From NCBI GenBank assembly GCA_039795165.1, contig JBDKER010000025.1:13716-77715 (forward strand): 64,000 nt of DNA, in the 5' to 3' direction. This document shows, in pieces, positions 1 to 8,213 of the stretch (its first letter is position 1; every line of letters starts with the position of its first letter). This DNA is from V1-33 sp039795165. GTDB taxonomy: Bacteria > Verrucomicrobiota > Verrucomicrobiia > Verrucomicrobiales > V1-33. The notes under the pieces are model-generated. The model worked only from the letters and a program-made list of their open reading frames with translations. It was not told the origin of the DNA and searched no databases. Position numbers and translations under genes: made by a program.

Positions 1-1
1 G

Positions 2-1168
2 GTGATTGCGGCCTGTGATCTCGACAAGCGTCACCTCGAGCAGGCCGTCAATGCGATCAATTCCAAGAATGGGAACAAGGACTGTGCGGCCCTGCGGGAT
101 TACCGCGAGATGATGGCGCGCAAGGACATTGATACCGTGATGCTGGCAGTGCCGGACCATTGGCATGCGCTCATTGCGATCGAGGCCGCGAAGAACGGGA
201 AGGACATTTACGGGGAAAAGCCGCTGGCGCGCACTATCCGGGAGCAGCAGGCCATTGTGAAGGCTGTGCTCGACAACAAGCGGGTCTGGCAGACTGGTTC
301 GTGGCAGCGGAGCAACGACAACTTCCGGGTGGGAGCCGAGATTGTGCGCAACGGGCTTATCGGGAAGCTGAAGGAAGTGCATGTGGGTCTGCCGTCGGGT
401 CATGCTGATTTTGCGGGAACGGGGAGCAAGAATCAGCCGACGCCGCCGCCGGCTGAACTCGATTGGGAAATGTGGATTGGGCCGTCCCGGATGGAAGACT
501 ACATTGAAGGCCGCGTGCATAAGAACTGGCGCTGGAACTACAATACCGGCGGAGGTCAGCTGCTTGACTGGATCGGGCATCATTGTGACATCGCGCATTG
601 GGGCATGGACTGCGACAAGGGTGGCGGGCCTGTGGAGATCGAGGGTCAGGGAGAATTTCCTGCCAAGGACGCCATGTGGAACACGGCGACCAAGTATCGA
701 GCCGAGGCAACCTATCATGACGGGGTGAAGATGATCATTGCCGGTGGGCATGGCGACATCCGTGGAGGGACCCGGTGGATTGGCGAAGAGGGCTGGGTGC
801 AGGTCGACCGTGGATTCTTCGATTGTTCCAATCCTGCCTACAAGAAGATCATCAAGGAGCGCCGGGGTGATCAGATTGCCGAGAAGACGATCCATCAGGA
901 ACTGGCTGATGATCTGCGCAAGGTGCAGTTGATGAAGAGCCCGACGGGGCATCAGGGGAACTTCATTGACTGCGTGCGCAGCCGTGGAGAGACCCTGACA
1001 CCGGTGACGACGGCGCACCGCAGTGCCCTTCCCGGCCATCTTGCTCTGATTTCCATGATGGTGGGCCGCCGCATCAAGTGGGATCCGGTGAAGGAAGAGA
1101 TCATTGGCGATGAAGAGGCGACCAAGCTGATGGGACGCGAGTACCGCGGACCGTGGAAGCTGGCCTGA
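2..1168 (+). CDS. Gfo/Idh/MocA family oxidoreductase, 5'-truncated
   Basis: This is the C-terminal 388 residues of a probable NAD(P)-dependent sugar or polyol dehydrogenase; the gene begins before the window. The first residues read as the acidic strand after the first Rossmann helix (VIAACDLD), so the GTG at base 2 is an internal Val and not a start. The fold-defining segment VMLAVPDHWHALIAIEAAKNGK and the family EKP motif (GEKPLA) are present. They are followed by the GGGQLLDWIGHHCDIAHWGM region, which matches the conserved metal- or substrate-side histidine segment of family members common in Planctomycetes and Verrucomicrobia. The substrate cannot be deduced. No signal peptide can be judged because the N-terminus is missing. 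A second, complete family member lies at 11016-12311. Confidence 0.9.
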   Translation: MIAACDLDKRHLEQAVNAINSKNGNKDCAALRDYREMMARKDIDTVMLAVPDHWHALIAIEAAKNGKDIYGEKPLARTIREQQAIVKAVLDNKRVWQTGSWQRSNDNFRVGAEIVRNGLIGKLKEVHVGLPSGHADFAGTGSKNQPTPPPAELDWEMWIGPSRMEDYIEGRVHKNWRWNYNTGGGQLLDWIGHHCDIAHWGMDCDKGGGPVEIEGQGEFPAKDAMWNTATKYRAEATYHDGVKMIIAGGHGDIRGGTRWIGEEGWVQVDRGFFDCSNPAYKKIIKERRGDQIAEKTIHQELADDLRKVQLMKSPTGHQGNFIDCVRSRGETLTPVTTAHRSALPGHLALISMMVGRRIKWDPVKEEIIGDEEATKLMGREYRGPWKLA

Positions 1169-1300
1169 GGCTGCTGTGCCGCGGAACCTTCCGCAAAGAG
1201 TCGTGCCCCTGATTCCGCTGCCATGGTGCGGTGGAATCAGGGGTTTTCTGCGGGAAGCGGCGGGCTTGCGGGAAGCGGCGGGCTGGGGCAGGATGGGCGG

Positions 1301-2890
1301 ATGGTTGTCAGTCTCTTCAATGATGTGATTGGTCCGGTGATGCGCGGGCCATCGAGTTCGCATTGTGCGGCCGCGCTGCGGATTGGGCGGTTGGCGCGGG
1401 AACTGGCTGGGGGGGAACTGGAGTCGGTGCTGGTGGAATTCGACCGGGGCGGGTCGCTGCCGACGACGCATGATTCGCAGGGATCCGACATGGGATTATT
1501 CGGAGGCCTGATGGGCTGGGAGGCGGCGGACGAACGGCTGCCGGGGTCGCTTGAGGTGATTCAGCGGAATGGGGTGAAGGTGAGGATCGAGACGATCGAT
1601 GCCGGGGATCCTCATCCCAACACGTACCGTCTGACGCTGCGGACGGGGGAAGGGGAATTCCGGCTGCTGGCGATTTCGACGGGGGGAGGGATGATGGAAG
1701 TGATCCGGATCGATGAATTTCCGGTTTCCCTGTGCGGGGGGTATCATGAGACCCTGCTGTGGAGCGACGGGTATGGGGAAGCGGTGCGGGACCGCGTGCT
1801 GGCGGGTGGAGTGGTGGATGAGGTGGTCGTGCATGAAGCTGGCGGGAAGCAACTGGTGCAGGTACGGGCGCAGGAATTTGTGCGGGGCGAGGTGCTGCGT
1901 GCGCTGGAGGATGCGGGCATGGTGAGAAGGGTGCGGATGCTGGCACCGGTGCTGCCGGTGCGTTCGCGGCGCGGGGTGGAGGTGCCTTTCCGGAGTTGTG
2001 CGGAGATGCTGGCGCGGGATGGCGGGAAAGGGGTGCCGCTGTGGCGGCTGGCGGTGGAGTATGAAATGGCGCGCGGGGGGCTGAGCGAAGCCGAGGTCAT
2101 GGACATGATGCTGGGCATTGTGAGGATTCTGCGGCGGTCCGTGGCTGCCGGGCTTGCGGGCACGGAGTATGGCGATCGCGTGCTGGGGTCGCAGTCCCCG
2201 GGATTTGCGCAGGCCATGGAACGGGGAGGGCTGCTGGAGGCGGGGGCGCTCAACCGGGTGATTCTGTATGTGACGGCGCTGATGGAAGTGAAGAGCAGCA
2301 TGGGGGTGATTGTGGCAATGCCGACGGCCGGGGCCTGTGCTGCGCTGCCCGGGGCGGTGCTGGCGATGGCGGAGGAACGCGGAATGGACGAGGAAGCGAT
2401 GGCGCGGGCGATTCTTGCGGCCGGTCTCATCGGGGTCTTCATTGCGACTGCGTGGACCTTTGCGGCGGAAGTGGGGGGATGTCAGGCCGAGGGAGGTTCG
2501 GCGTCGGCCATGGCGGCGGCTGCGCTGGTCACGCTGGCGGGGGGCACGCTCGCACAGTCCGTGGCGGCTGCTTCGATGGCCATGCAGAGCATGATCGGGC
2601 TGATCTGCGATCCGATTGCGAACCGTGTCGAGGCACCCTGCCTTGGCAAGAATGTCATGGCGGCGGCGAATGCCTTGTCCTGTGCGAACATGGCGCTGGC
2701 CGGATTTGATCCGCTCATTCCGCTGGACGAAGTGATTGAGACGGCGCGGCGGGTGTCGGGTCAGATGCCGCGGGAGTTGCGCTGCACGGCGCTGGGCGGG
2801 CTGTCGATCACGCCGGCGTCGCTGGCGATTGAGAAGAAACTGGCGGCGCGGCGCGGGGGCTGTGGCGCGGGTGGCTGCGGGTGCGGCTGA
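1301..2890 (+). CDS. sdaA: L-serine ammonia-lyase (iron-sulfur, single-chain)
   Basis: This enzyme deaminates L-serine to pyruvate and ammonia in the cytoplasm. The 529-residue product begins with the typical MVVSLFNDVIGPVMRGPSSSH segment, which is why ATG 1301 is preferred over the in-frame ATG at 1223; the 26 extra residues (Gly/Ser-rich) look like leader DNA. The beta-domain (about residues 1-160, with the PSSSH motif) precedes the alpha-domain, whose conserved cysteines occur in TAGACAALPGA, GGCQAEGG and ICDPIANRVEAPC. These are expected to hold the [4Fe-4S] cluster. The protein ends in a Gly/Cys tail (GGCGAGGCGCG) with a penultimate Cys. A C-terminal Cys acting as the fourth cluster ligand is known in the Legionella enzyme, so this tail may have that role, although three clustered Cys are unusual. 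It is convergent with the outer-membrane gene that ends at 2900. Confidence 0.93.
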   Translation: MVVSLFNDVIGPVMRGPSSSHCAAALRIGRLARELAGGELESVLVEFDRGGSLPTTHDSQGSDMGLFGGLMGWEAADERLPGSLEVIQRNGVKVRIETIDAGDPHPNTYRLTLRTGEGEFRLLAISTGGGMMEVIRIDEFPVSLCGGYHETLLWSDGYGEAVRDRVLAGGVVDEVVVHEAGGKQLVQVRAQEFVRGEVLRALEDAGMVRRVRMLAPVLPVRSRRGVEVPFRSCAEMLARDGGKGVPLWRLAVEYEMARGGLSEAEVMDMMLGIVRILRRSVAAGLAGTEYGDRVLGSQSPGFAQAMERGGLLEAGALNRVILYVTALMEVKSSMGVIVAMPTAGACAALPGAVLAMAEERGMDEEAMARAILAAGLIGVFIATAWTFAAEVGGCQAEGGSASAMAAAALVTLAGGTLAQSVAAASMAMQSMIGLICDPIANRVEAPCLGKNVMAAANALSCANMALAGFDPLIPLDEVIETARRVSGQMPRELRCTALGGLSITPASLAIEKKLAARRGGCGAGGCGCG

Positions 2891-2899
2891 GTCAGCCGG

Positions 2900-3727
2900 T
2901 CAGAAATTCCAGCTCATGCCTGTCCACCAGACGCCGTCGGTGCTTCGGAAATCGCTCATGGTGGGGATGTAGTAGCGGTAGCCGGATTCCACCGTGAGGG
3001 CCTTCGAGACCTTCCATGAAAGCACGGCGGAACCGCGCAGGAGGATGCCTTTTCCGGCGTCGATGCCGCCGTCGTCGTGCACGATGCCGGCCATGACCGG
3101 GAGGGTCAGGGATCTGGTGAGCTGGAAGGGCCGGGAGAGTTCGACGCCGATGAGGTTGCCGCCCCCATAGGGGGAACCGTGGAGTGGCGAGTAGTTTTGC
3201 CAGACGCCTGTGAGCGTCAGCTTATTGCCCCATGTTTTGCCGATGCGGAGGTGGGTGTAGATGATGTCGAAGGCTCCGAGGACATCCGGGAGCGGTTCGT
3301 TGAAGTAGGTGGTGCTGAGATTGACCGAGAGGCCGCGGATGGAGCCCGCCCAGCCGATGCCGAGGTCGAGTTCGTCGCCAAAGTCGAGTTGTCCATCACG
3401 GCGGCCGTAGTCGCCGTCGAATCCCGCCGATCCCCAGAGAGAGACGTAGGCGCCGCTGAGATGAGAAAAGAAGAGGCCGCCCTGCATGACGGGATGGGAT
3501 GAAAGCTGGATGCCCGATCCGAAGGCGAGGTACTGGCTGGCGACCGAGAAGCTGGCGGTGACGCTGACGGGCGGGGTGGCGGTATCCCGGGCGGCGGAGG
3601 CTGCCTCTGGCGCGATTGATTCCGGGGCTGCGGTACCGGTCCCGGCGGGGCAGTCGGGACGGATAGAAAGCAGGGCCAGCGAGGCCATGAGGGAGTTGGA
3701 CCAGCGGATGAAAGCGGGGATGAACAT
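2900..3727 (-). CDS. Outer-membrane beta-barrel protein, TorF-like family
   Basis: This is a 275-residue predicted exported protein. It opens with a hydrophobic stretch (FIRWSNSLMASLALLSI) followed by a low-complexity Ala/Pro/Thr segment up to about residue 55. The rest alternates polar and hydrophobic residues in short amphipathic strands: VSVTASFSVASQYLAFG near residue 55, GAYVSLWGSAGFDGD, and GLSVNLSTTYFNEP. It ends in Trp-Asn-Phe, a C-terminal aromatic residue typical of outer-membrane barrels. The pattern, including the early SQYLAFG strand, resembles the conserved hypothetical barrel family TIGR02001/TorF, but no function is known from sequence. It is monocistronic between sdaA (convergent) and thiE (divergent). 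Confidence 0.65.
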   Translation of the reverse strand: MFIPAFIRWSNSLMASLALLSIRPDCPAGTGTAAPESIAPEAASAARDTATPPVSVTASFSVASQYLAFGSGIQLSSHPVMQGGLFFSHLSGAYVSLWGSAGFDGDYGRRDGQLDFGDELDLGIGWAGSIRGLSVNLSTTYFNEPLPDVLGAFDIIYTHLRIGKTWGNKLTLTGVWQNYSPLHGSPYGGGNLIGVELSRPFQLTRSLTLPVMAGIVHDDGGIDAGKGILLRGSAVLSWKVSKALTVESGYRYYIPTMSDFRSTDGVWWTGMSWNF

Positions 3728-3882
3728 GAAGGCAGGGTGATGAGGCGCAGGTGCCTAACGCGATTTTCCGGGAAGAAAAGAAAGATGTGAGGGAAACTGC
3801 GGGCGTGGGGAGGGGCGGAGAGGCGGGTTGGTTTTCGGATTGCCCTTGTGGGGTGGTGTGGGGCTGGCTAGGGCGGGGCGTG

Positions 3883-4539
3883 ATGTCCCTGTTTGCCGAC
3901 TGCCGACTGTATGGAATTGTTGATGCTGGCTACTGCGAGGCCGGGAGGATGCCGGCGATGCTTGCGGCGATGCTCGCGGGTGGGGTTTCGGTGGTGCAGC
4001 TGCGGGCGAAGGGATGGTCCGAGGGGGACGTGGAGGAAATGGCGAGCCGGCTGCACCCGGTCACCCGGGCTGCCGGGGTTCCCCTTGTGATCAATGATTT
4101 TCCCGGGGCTGCGGGCCGCGTGGGGGTGGAAGCCGTGCATGTGGGGCAGGACGATCTGACGGTGGCCGAGGCGCGAGCACTGGCCGGACCGGGTGTGCTC
4201 GTCGGTAAATCCACCCACAGTGTGGCCCAGGCACGGGCTGCATGGGCCGAGGGAGCCGACTACCTGGGCTTCGGTCCACTCTTTGCGACACCCACCAAGC
4301 CCGATTACCGTCCCATCGGCACCGAAGACATCCGGACCGTCCATGCCGAGTCCCCCGTGCCGGTTTTCTGCATAGGGGGCATCAAGGAGGAGAATCTCCC
4401 TGCGGTCTTGGCGGCCGGGGCGCGCCGGGTGGTCATTGTGAGCGGGATCCTGCAGTCGCCTGCTCCTGCGGAGTACGTGCGCCGCTGCCTCGAAATCATG
4501 GGGCGGGAGGAAAGCGGGAGTGCCGAGGGCCGATTTTAA
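3883..4539 (+). CDS. thiE: Thiamine-phosphate synthase
   Basis: This enzyme joins the hydroxymethylpyrimidine pyrophosphate and carboxythiazole phosphate moieties to give thiamine phosphate in the cytoplasm. The 218-residue product is the normal length when started at ATG 3883 (MSLFADCRLYGIVDA); the upstream in-frame extension to 3751 has no family character. The TIM-barrel signatures are intact: VQLRAKG (substrate-binding Gln/Arg), LVINDFP, VHVGQDDL, VGKSTHS, DYLGFGPLFATPTKP and VFCIGGI. No other thi genes are nearby, and I see no TPP riboswitch upstream. A short hairpin with a T-run follows the gene. Confidence 0.93.
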   Translation: MSLFADCRLYGIVDAGYCEAGRMPAMLAAMLAGGVSVVQLRAKGWSEGDVEEMASRLHPVTRAAGVPLVINDFPGAAGRVGVEAVHVGQDDLTVAEARALAGPGVLVGKSTHSVAQARAAWAEGADYLGFGPLFATPTKPDYRPIGTEDIRTVHAESPVPVFCIGGIKEENLPAVLAAGARRVVIVSGILQSPAPAEYVRRCLEIMGREESGSAEGRF

Positions 4540-4568
4540 CCCGAGCCCAATGAGCGTGCTGATACGAA

Positions 4569-4597
4569 TTCCGGGCCGGGTGGGTCGGAACTTTTTT
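4569..4597 (+). terminator. Possible weak intrinsic terminator after thiE
   Basis: TTCCG (4569-4573) and CGGAA (4586-4590) can pair around a 12-nt GC-rich loop and are followed by C and six T residues. The stem is short, so this is only a plausible Rho-independent terminator separating thiE from the pilus/secretion operon. Confidence 0.4.
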
Positions 4598-4660
4598 CAC
4601 TCAAGACTTGCGCCTTACGCGGCTATCAGGCAAACACCGATGCCATAAGGAGAAAATACT

Positions 4661-6325
4661 GTGTACTCGAACGACGACTACCTTCTCGAACTGCTTCAGG
4701 AATCAGGCAACGTGGACCCTCACGACGTCCAGGAAGCCGTTATTCATAAGGGCAAACGCACGGCCCTTGAGTATCTGATGGAGACCGGCAAGGTGTCCGA
4801 GGAACTGCTGGCGCAGACCATGGCGATGAATTCCGGCATGGAATATGTCGACCTTTCCGGGTTCGTGCCGGATGCGGCCACCCTTGAGCTGATGCCTTCG
4901 GAGACGGCGGTGAAGTACCACGTCATTCCGGTGGGTGTCGAGGACGGCCGGCTTTCGGTGGCGGTGGCGGATCCCCTTGATTTTCAGGCGATGGACAGCC
5001 TGCCGCACCTTGTCAGCTTCCCGCTCGACTTCTACTGTGCGCCGCGGTCGCAGATCACGCAGTTCCTCACAGAATTCTTCGGGTACCGCAAGGAAGCGGG
5101 GGGCGATCTGAGTTTTGCTGGCTCGGATGCGACGGCACCGGCGACCGAAGCGGATGCTCCCATCATCAAGCTGGTGGCGGATCTGCTGGCCGAGGCCGTC
5201 AACAGCCGGGCGAGTGACATTCACGTGGAACCGCTCGAGAAGCGGCTGCGCATCCGTTACCGCATCGATGGCGTGCTGCAGGAAGTGGCGAGTCACCCCA
5301 AGCATCTGCACGCACCGATCATGGCGCGTCTCAAGATCATGACCGGGTCGATGAGCATCGACGAGCGCCGGGTGCCGCAGGACGGACGGATTCAGGCCCG
5401 GGTGGGACCCAAGGACATTGACCTGCGGGTTTCCACGGTGCCGACGAACCATGGCGAGAGCGTCGTCATGCGTATTCTCGACAAGAGCAGTCTGCTGCTT
5501 GGTTTGAGCGACCTTGGATTCTTCAGTGATGACCATGCGACTTTCACGGAACTGCTTGGTCTGCCGGACGGCATCATTCTGATCACGGGGCCTACGGGAT
5601 CGGGGAAAACGACGACGCTTTATGCGTGTCTGAACACGATCAACCGGCCTGACCGGAAGATCATTACGGTCGAGGACCCGGTCGAGTACCAGCTGGGAGG
5701 GATCAATCAGGTGCCTGTGAAGGAAGACATCGGGATGAGTTTCGGGGCGGCCCTGCGGTCCATGCTGCGTCAGGCTCCCAACATCATCATGATCGGGGAA
5801 ATCCGGGATGCGGAGACGGCCAACATTGCCATCAACGCTTCGCTGACGGGTCACCTTGTCTTCTCGACGCTGCACACGAATGACGCGCCGGGGGCGGTGG
5901 CCCGTATGGTCAACATGGGGGTCAAGCCGTTCCTCATCGCTTCTGCGGTGCGGGCCATGATGGCGCAGCGGCTGGTCCGGAAGCTGTGTGCTGACTGCAA
6001 GGCTCCGGCGGAACTCAATGAAAAGCAGATGCGCGCGCTCGGTCTGGATGCTTCGCGGGCGGCGGATGCGAAAATCATGGGCCCGACCGGTTGTTCCAAG
6101 TGCAAAGGCAAGGGATTCCGCGGCCGGATGTGCATTCTGGAAATCTTCAAGGTGGACGACCAGGTGCGCGGCATGATCAACGAAGGACTGAGCACGCCGC
6201 AGCTCCGCAAGCGGGCCCGCGAACTCGGCATGCGCACCCTGCGGGAAGACGGCGTCCGCAAGGTTCTGGCGGGCATGACCACGGCCGATGAAGTCATTGA
6301 AACCACCATGGGCGACTCCGACTGA
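4661..6325 (+). CDS. GspE/PilB family secretion or pilus ATPase, copy 1
   Basis: This is a 554-residue hexameric ATPase predicted to power assembly of a type II secretion pseudopilus or type IV pilus at the inner membrane. It starts at GTG 4661 with a strong AAGGAG ribosome-binding site 8 nt upstream. An N-terminal MshEN/GSPII_E_N-like domain covers about residues 1-140. The ATPase core has Walker A GPTGSGKTT (310-318), an Asp box around TVEDPVEYQ, Walker B IGEIRD (378-383) and a His box (STLHTND). It carries a zinc-binding tetra-cysteine element (C443, C446, C478, C481), as in PilB and GspE and unlike PilT. The gene heads an operon with a second ATPase 51 bp downstream, then GspF/PilC and a pseudopilin. 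It could serve either system; no secretin is present to decide. Confidence 0.9.
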   Translation: MYSNDDYLLELLQESGNVDPHDVQEAVIHKGKRTALEYLMETGKVSEELLAQTMAMNSGMEYVDLSGFVPDAATLELMPSETAVKYHVIPVGVEDGRLSVAVADPLDFQAMDSLPHLVSFPLDFYCAPRSQITQFLTEFFGYRKEAGGDLSFAGSDATAPATEADAPIIKLVADLLAEAVNSRASDIHVEPLEKRLRIRYRIDGVLQEVASHPKHLHAPIMARLKIMTGSMSIDERRVPQDGRIQARVGPKDIDLRVSTVPTNHGESVVMRILDKSSLLLGLSDLGFFSDDHATFTELLGLPDGIILITGPTGSGKTTTLYACLNTINRPDRKIITVEDPVEYQLGGINQVPVKEDIGMSFGAALRSMLRQAPNIIMIGEIRDAETANIAINASLTGHLVFSTLHTNDAPGAVARMVNMGVKPFLIASAVRAMMAQRLVRKLCADCKAPAELNEKQMRALGLDASRAADAKIMGPTGCSKCKGKGFRGRMCILEIFKVDDQVRGMINEGLSTPQLRKRARELGMRTLREDGVRKVLAGMTTADEVIETTMGDSD

Positions 6326-6376
6326 TGCGGCGGCCTGTGTGACACCCTAACATTCAATTTCAACAGTTTCCGAGAT

Positions 6377-8044
6377 ATGACAGCGCAATACGTTCTGGAT
6401 ATTTTCCAAGGCCGCGGCGTGATGAGCGAGAGTCAGGTGGGTGAGATCCTTGATGAGATCAGCACCACCGGGAAGGATGTGAAACGGCTGCTGAACGACT
6501 ACGGTTATGTGCAGTCGGAGGATCAGGTATATGAGGTGATTGCGGAGGAACTGGGAGCTGAGTATGCGGATCTGCGGCGGTATGAGCCTCCGCGGGCGCT
6601 GCTGGATCTCGTTCCGGCGAACCTTGCGAAGATGCACGGGGCGCTTCCGGTGAATTACGATGAGCAGGGTCTGCATGTGGCTCTGCTTGATCCACTCAAT
6701 CCGCAGACGGTGGAGGATCTGCGTTTTGCGCTCGATAAGCCGATTGTGGTGGTGGTGGCGGACACTGACCGCATCGAGGATCTCATCAACACGAGTTACG
6801 CGGCGGAGAATGAGGGGATGGAGGACATCCTCACGGGGCTGCAGCTGGGCGACATGGGCAAGCCGGGCGGCATGGAGACCGAAGCCAACGCGGCTCCCAT
6901 TGTGCGCTACGTTGACCTTGTCCTCTTCCAGGCCGTCAAGCAGAAGGCGTCGGACATTCACTTCGAGCCGTTCGAAAACGACTTCAAGATCCGCTACCGG
7001 GTGGACGGTGGTCTGCTGGAAATGGCACCGCCGCCGCCGCATCTTGGACCGATCATCACATCGCGGATCAAGGTCATGGCGAACCTGAACATTGCGGAGC
7101 GGCGGATTCCGCAGGACGGCCGCATCATGAAGATTGTGGGTGGCAAGCAGGTGGACATGCGGGTGAGCACGCTGCCGACGATTCACGGGGAATCGGTGGT
7201 GCTGCGGGTGCTGGACCGCTCGAGCATCAATCTGGATCTCGAGAACCTGGCGCTGCCGCCGGTGCTGTACGATTACATTCTTGACACGGTGCAGAAGCCG
7301 AATGGGATTTTCATTGTCACGGGGCCGACGGGTGCGGGCAAGACGACGACGCTGTATGCGGCGCTGCGGAAGGTGAATACGGTCGACTGCAAGCTGCTGA
7401 CCTGTGAGGATCCGGTTGAGTACGACATTGAGGGAATCATTCAGGTTCCGGTGAATGAAGCGGTGGGGGTGACCTTTGCGAAGGTGCTGCGTGCGTTTCT
7501 GCGGCAGGACCCGGACCGCATCATGGTTGGTGAGATGCGGGACAAGGAGACGGCGACCATTGCGATTCAGGCTTCGCTGACGGGACACCTTGTGCTTTCA
7601 ACTCTCCACACGAATGACGCGCCGGGAGCGGTGACGCGTCTGGTGGACATGGGCTGCGAGCCATTTCTTGTGGCTGCGACCATGGAGGCGGTGCTGGCAC
7701 AGCGTCTCCTGCGGACGATCTGCAAGAGCTGCCGGGTTCCGTACGAGCCGAGCGAGTCGATTCTGAATCAGCTGGGGCTCAGTCCGCATGAGATCGGTGA
7801 CAAGCATTTCTACACGGGCCGAGGCTGCGAGGACTGCAACAGTTCGGGCTACCGGGGCCGCCGGGGTCTTTACGAACTGCTCGACATGAATGATGCGCTG
7901 CGGGATCTCATCTGCGAGCGGGCACCCACGGTGGTGCTTAAGCAGAAGGCGATCGAGCTGGGGATGGTGACGCTGCGGGATGACGGTCTGCGCAACATCT
8001 ACGAGGGCAACACCACCATCGAGGAAGTCCTCAAGTACACTTGA
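6377..8044 (+). CDS. GspE/PilB family secretion or pilus ATPase, copy 2
   Basis: This is a second 555-residue ATPase of the same family, directly downstream of copy 1 and colinear with it throughout. It keeps Walker A GPTGAGKTT (316-324), CEDPVEYD, Walker B VGEMRD, STLHTND and the zinc tetra-cysteine (CKSC and CEDC pairs near residues 455 and 490). It also keeps the N-terminal MshEN-like region (GVMSESQVGEILDE). Both copies appear catalytically intact, so neither looks like a dead paralogue. Divergence is greatest in the N-terminal domain and the region before the core. The tandem arrangement suggests duplication followed by specialisation, for example a heterohexamer or alternative motors for the single GspF platform encoded next. 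Which copy is the extension motor cannot be told from sequence. Confidence 0.9.
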   Translation: MTAQYVLDIFQGRGVMSESQVGEILDEISTTGKDVKRLLNDYGYVQSEDQVYEVIAEELGAEYADLRRYEPPRALLDLVPANLAKMHGALPVNYDEQGLHVALLDPLNPQTVEDLRFALDKPIVVVVADTDRIEDLINTSYAAENEGMEDILTGLQLGDMGKPGGMETEANAAPIVRYVDLVLFQAVKQKASDIHFEPFENDFKIRYRVDGGLLEMAPPPPHLGPIITSRIKVMANLNIAERRIPQDGRIMKIVGGKQVDMRVSTLPTIHGESVVLRVLDRSSINLDLENLALPPVLYDYILDTVQKPNGIFIVTGPTGAGKTTTLYAALRKVNTVDCKLLTCEDPVEYDIEGIIQVPVNEAVGVTFAKVLRAFLRQDPDRIMVGEMRDKETATIAIQASLTGHLVLSTLHTNDAPGAVTRLVDMGCEPFLVAATMEAVLAQRLLRTICKSCRVPYEPSESILNQLGLSPHEIGDKHFYTGRGCEDCNSSGYRGRRGLYELLDMNDALRDLICERAPTVVLKQKAIELGMVTLRDDGLRNIYEGNTTIEEVLKYT

Positions 8045-8213
8045 CCCCGGAGCCGAGTCGAATGACGAAGAACTGCGATTCTGATTTCCGATGCAACTGA
8101 CTGGTCAGCCATCCCATGCGGAGTTCCTTCCCCGGGCTGGGGAGCGGGTCCGCTGCGTTCCGTTTTCCCATTCCCTGTCCGCCTGATTTCCACTTTTCAC
8201 GCCCCCCAGACCC

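Noticed and set aside
2884..2898. CGGCTGA-G-TCAGCCG palindrome between sdaA and the outer-membrane gene
   Set aside because: Only 7-bp arms and no T-run; too weak to call a terminator.
3740..3882. TPP riboswitch before thiE
   Set aside because: The conserved CUGAGA and related core elements are not visible in the leader.
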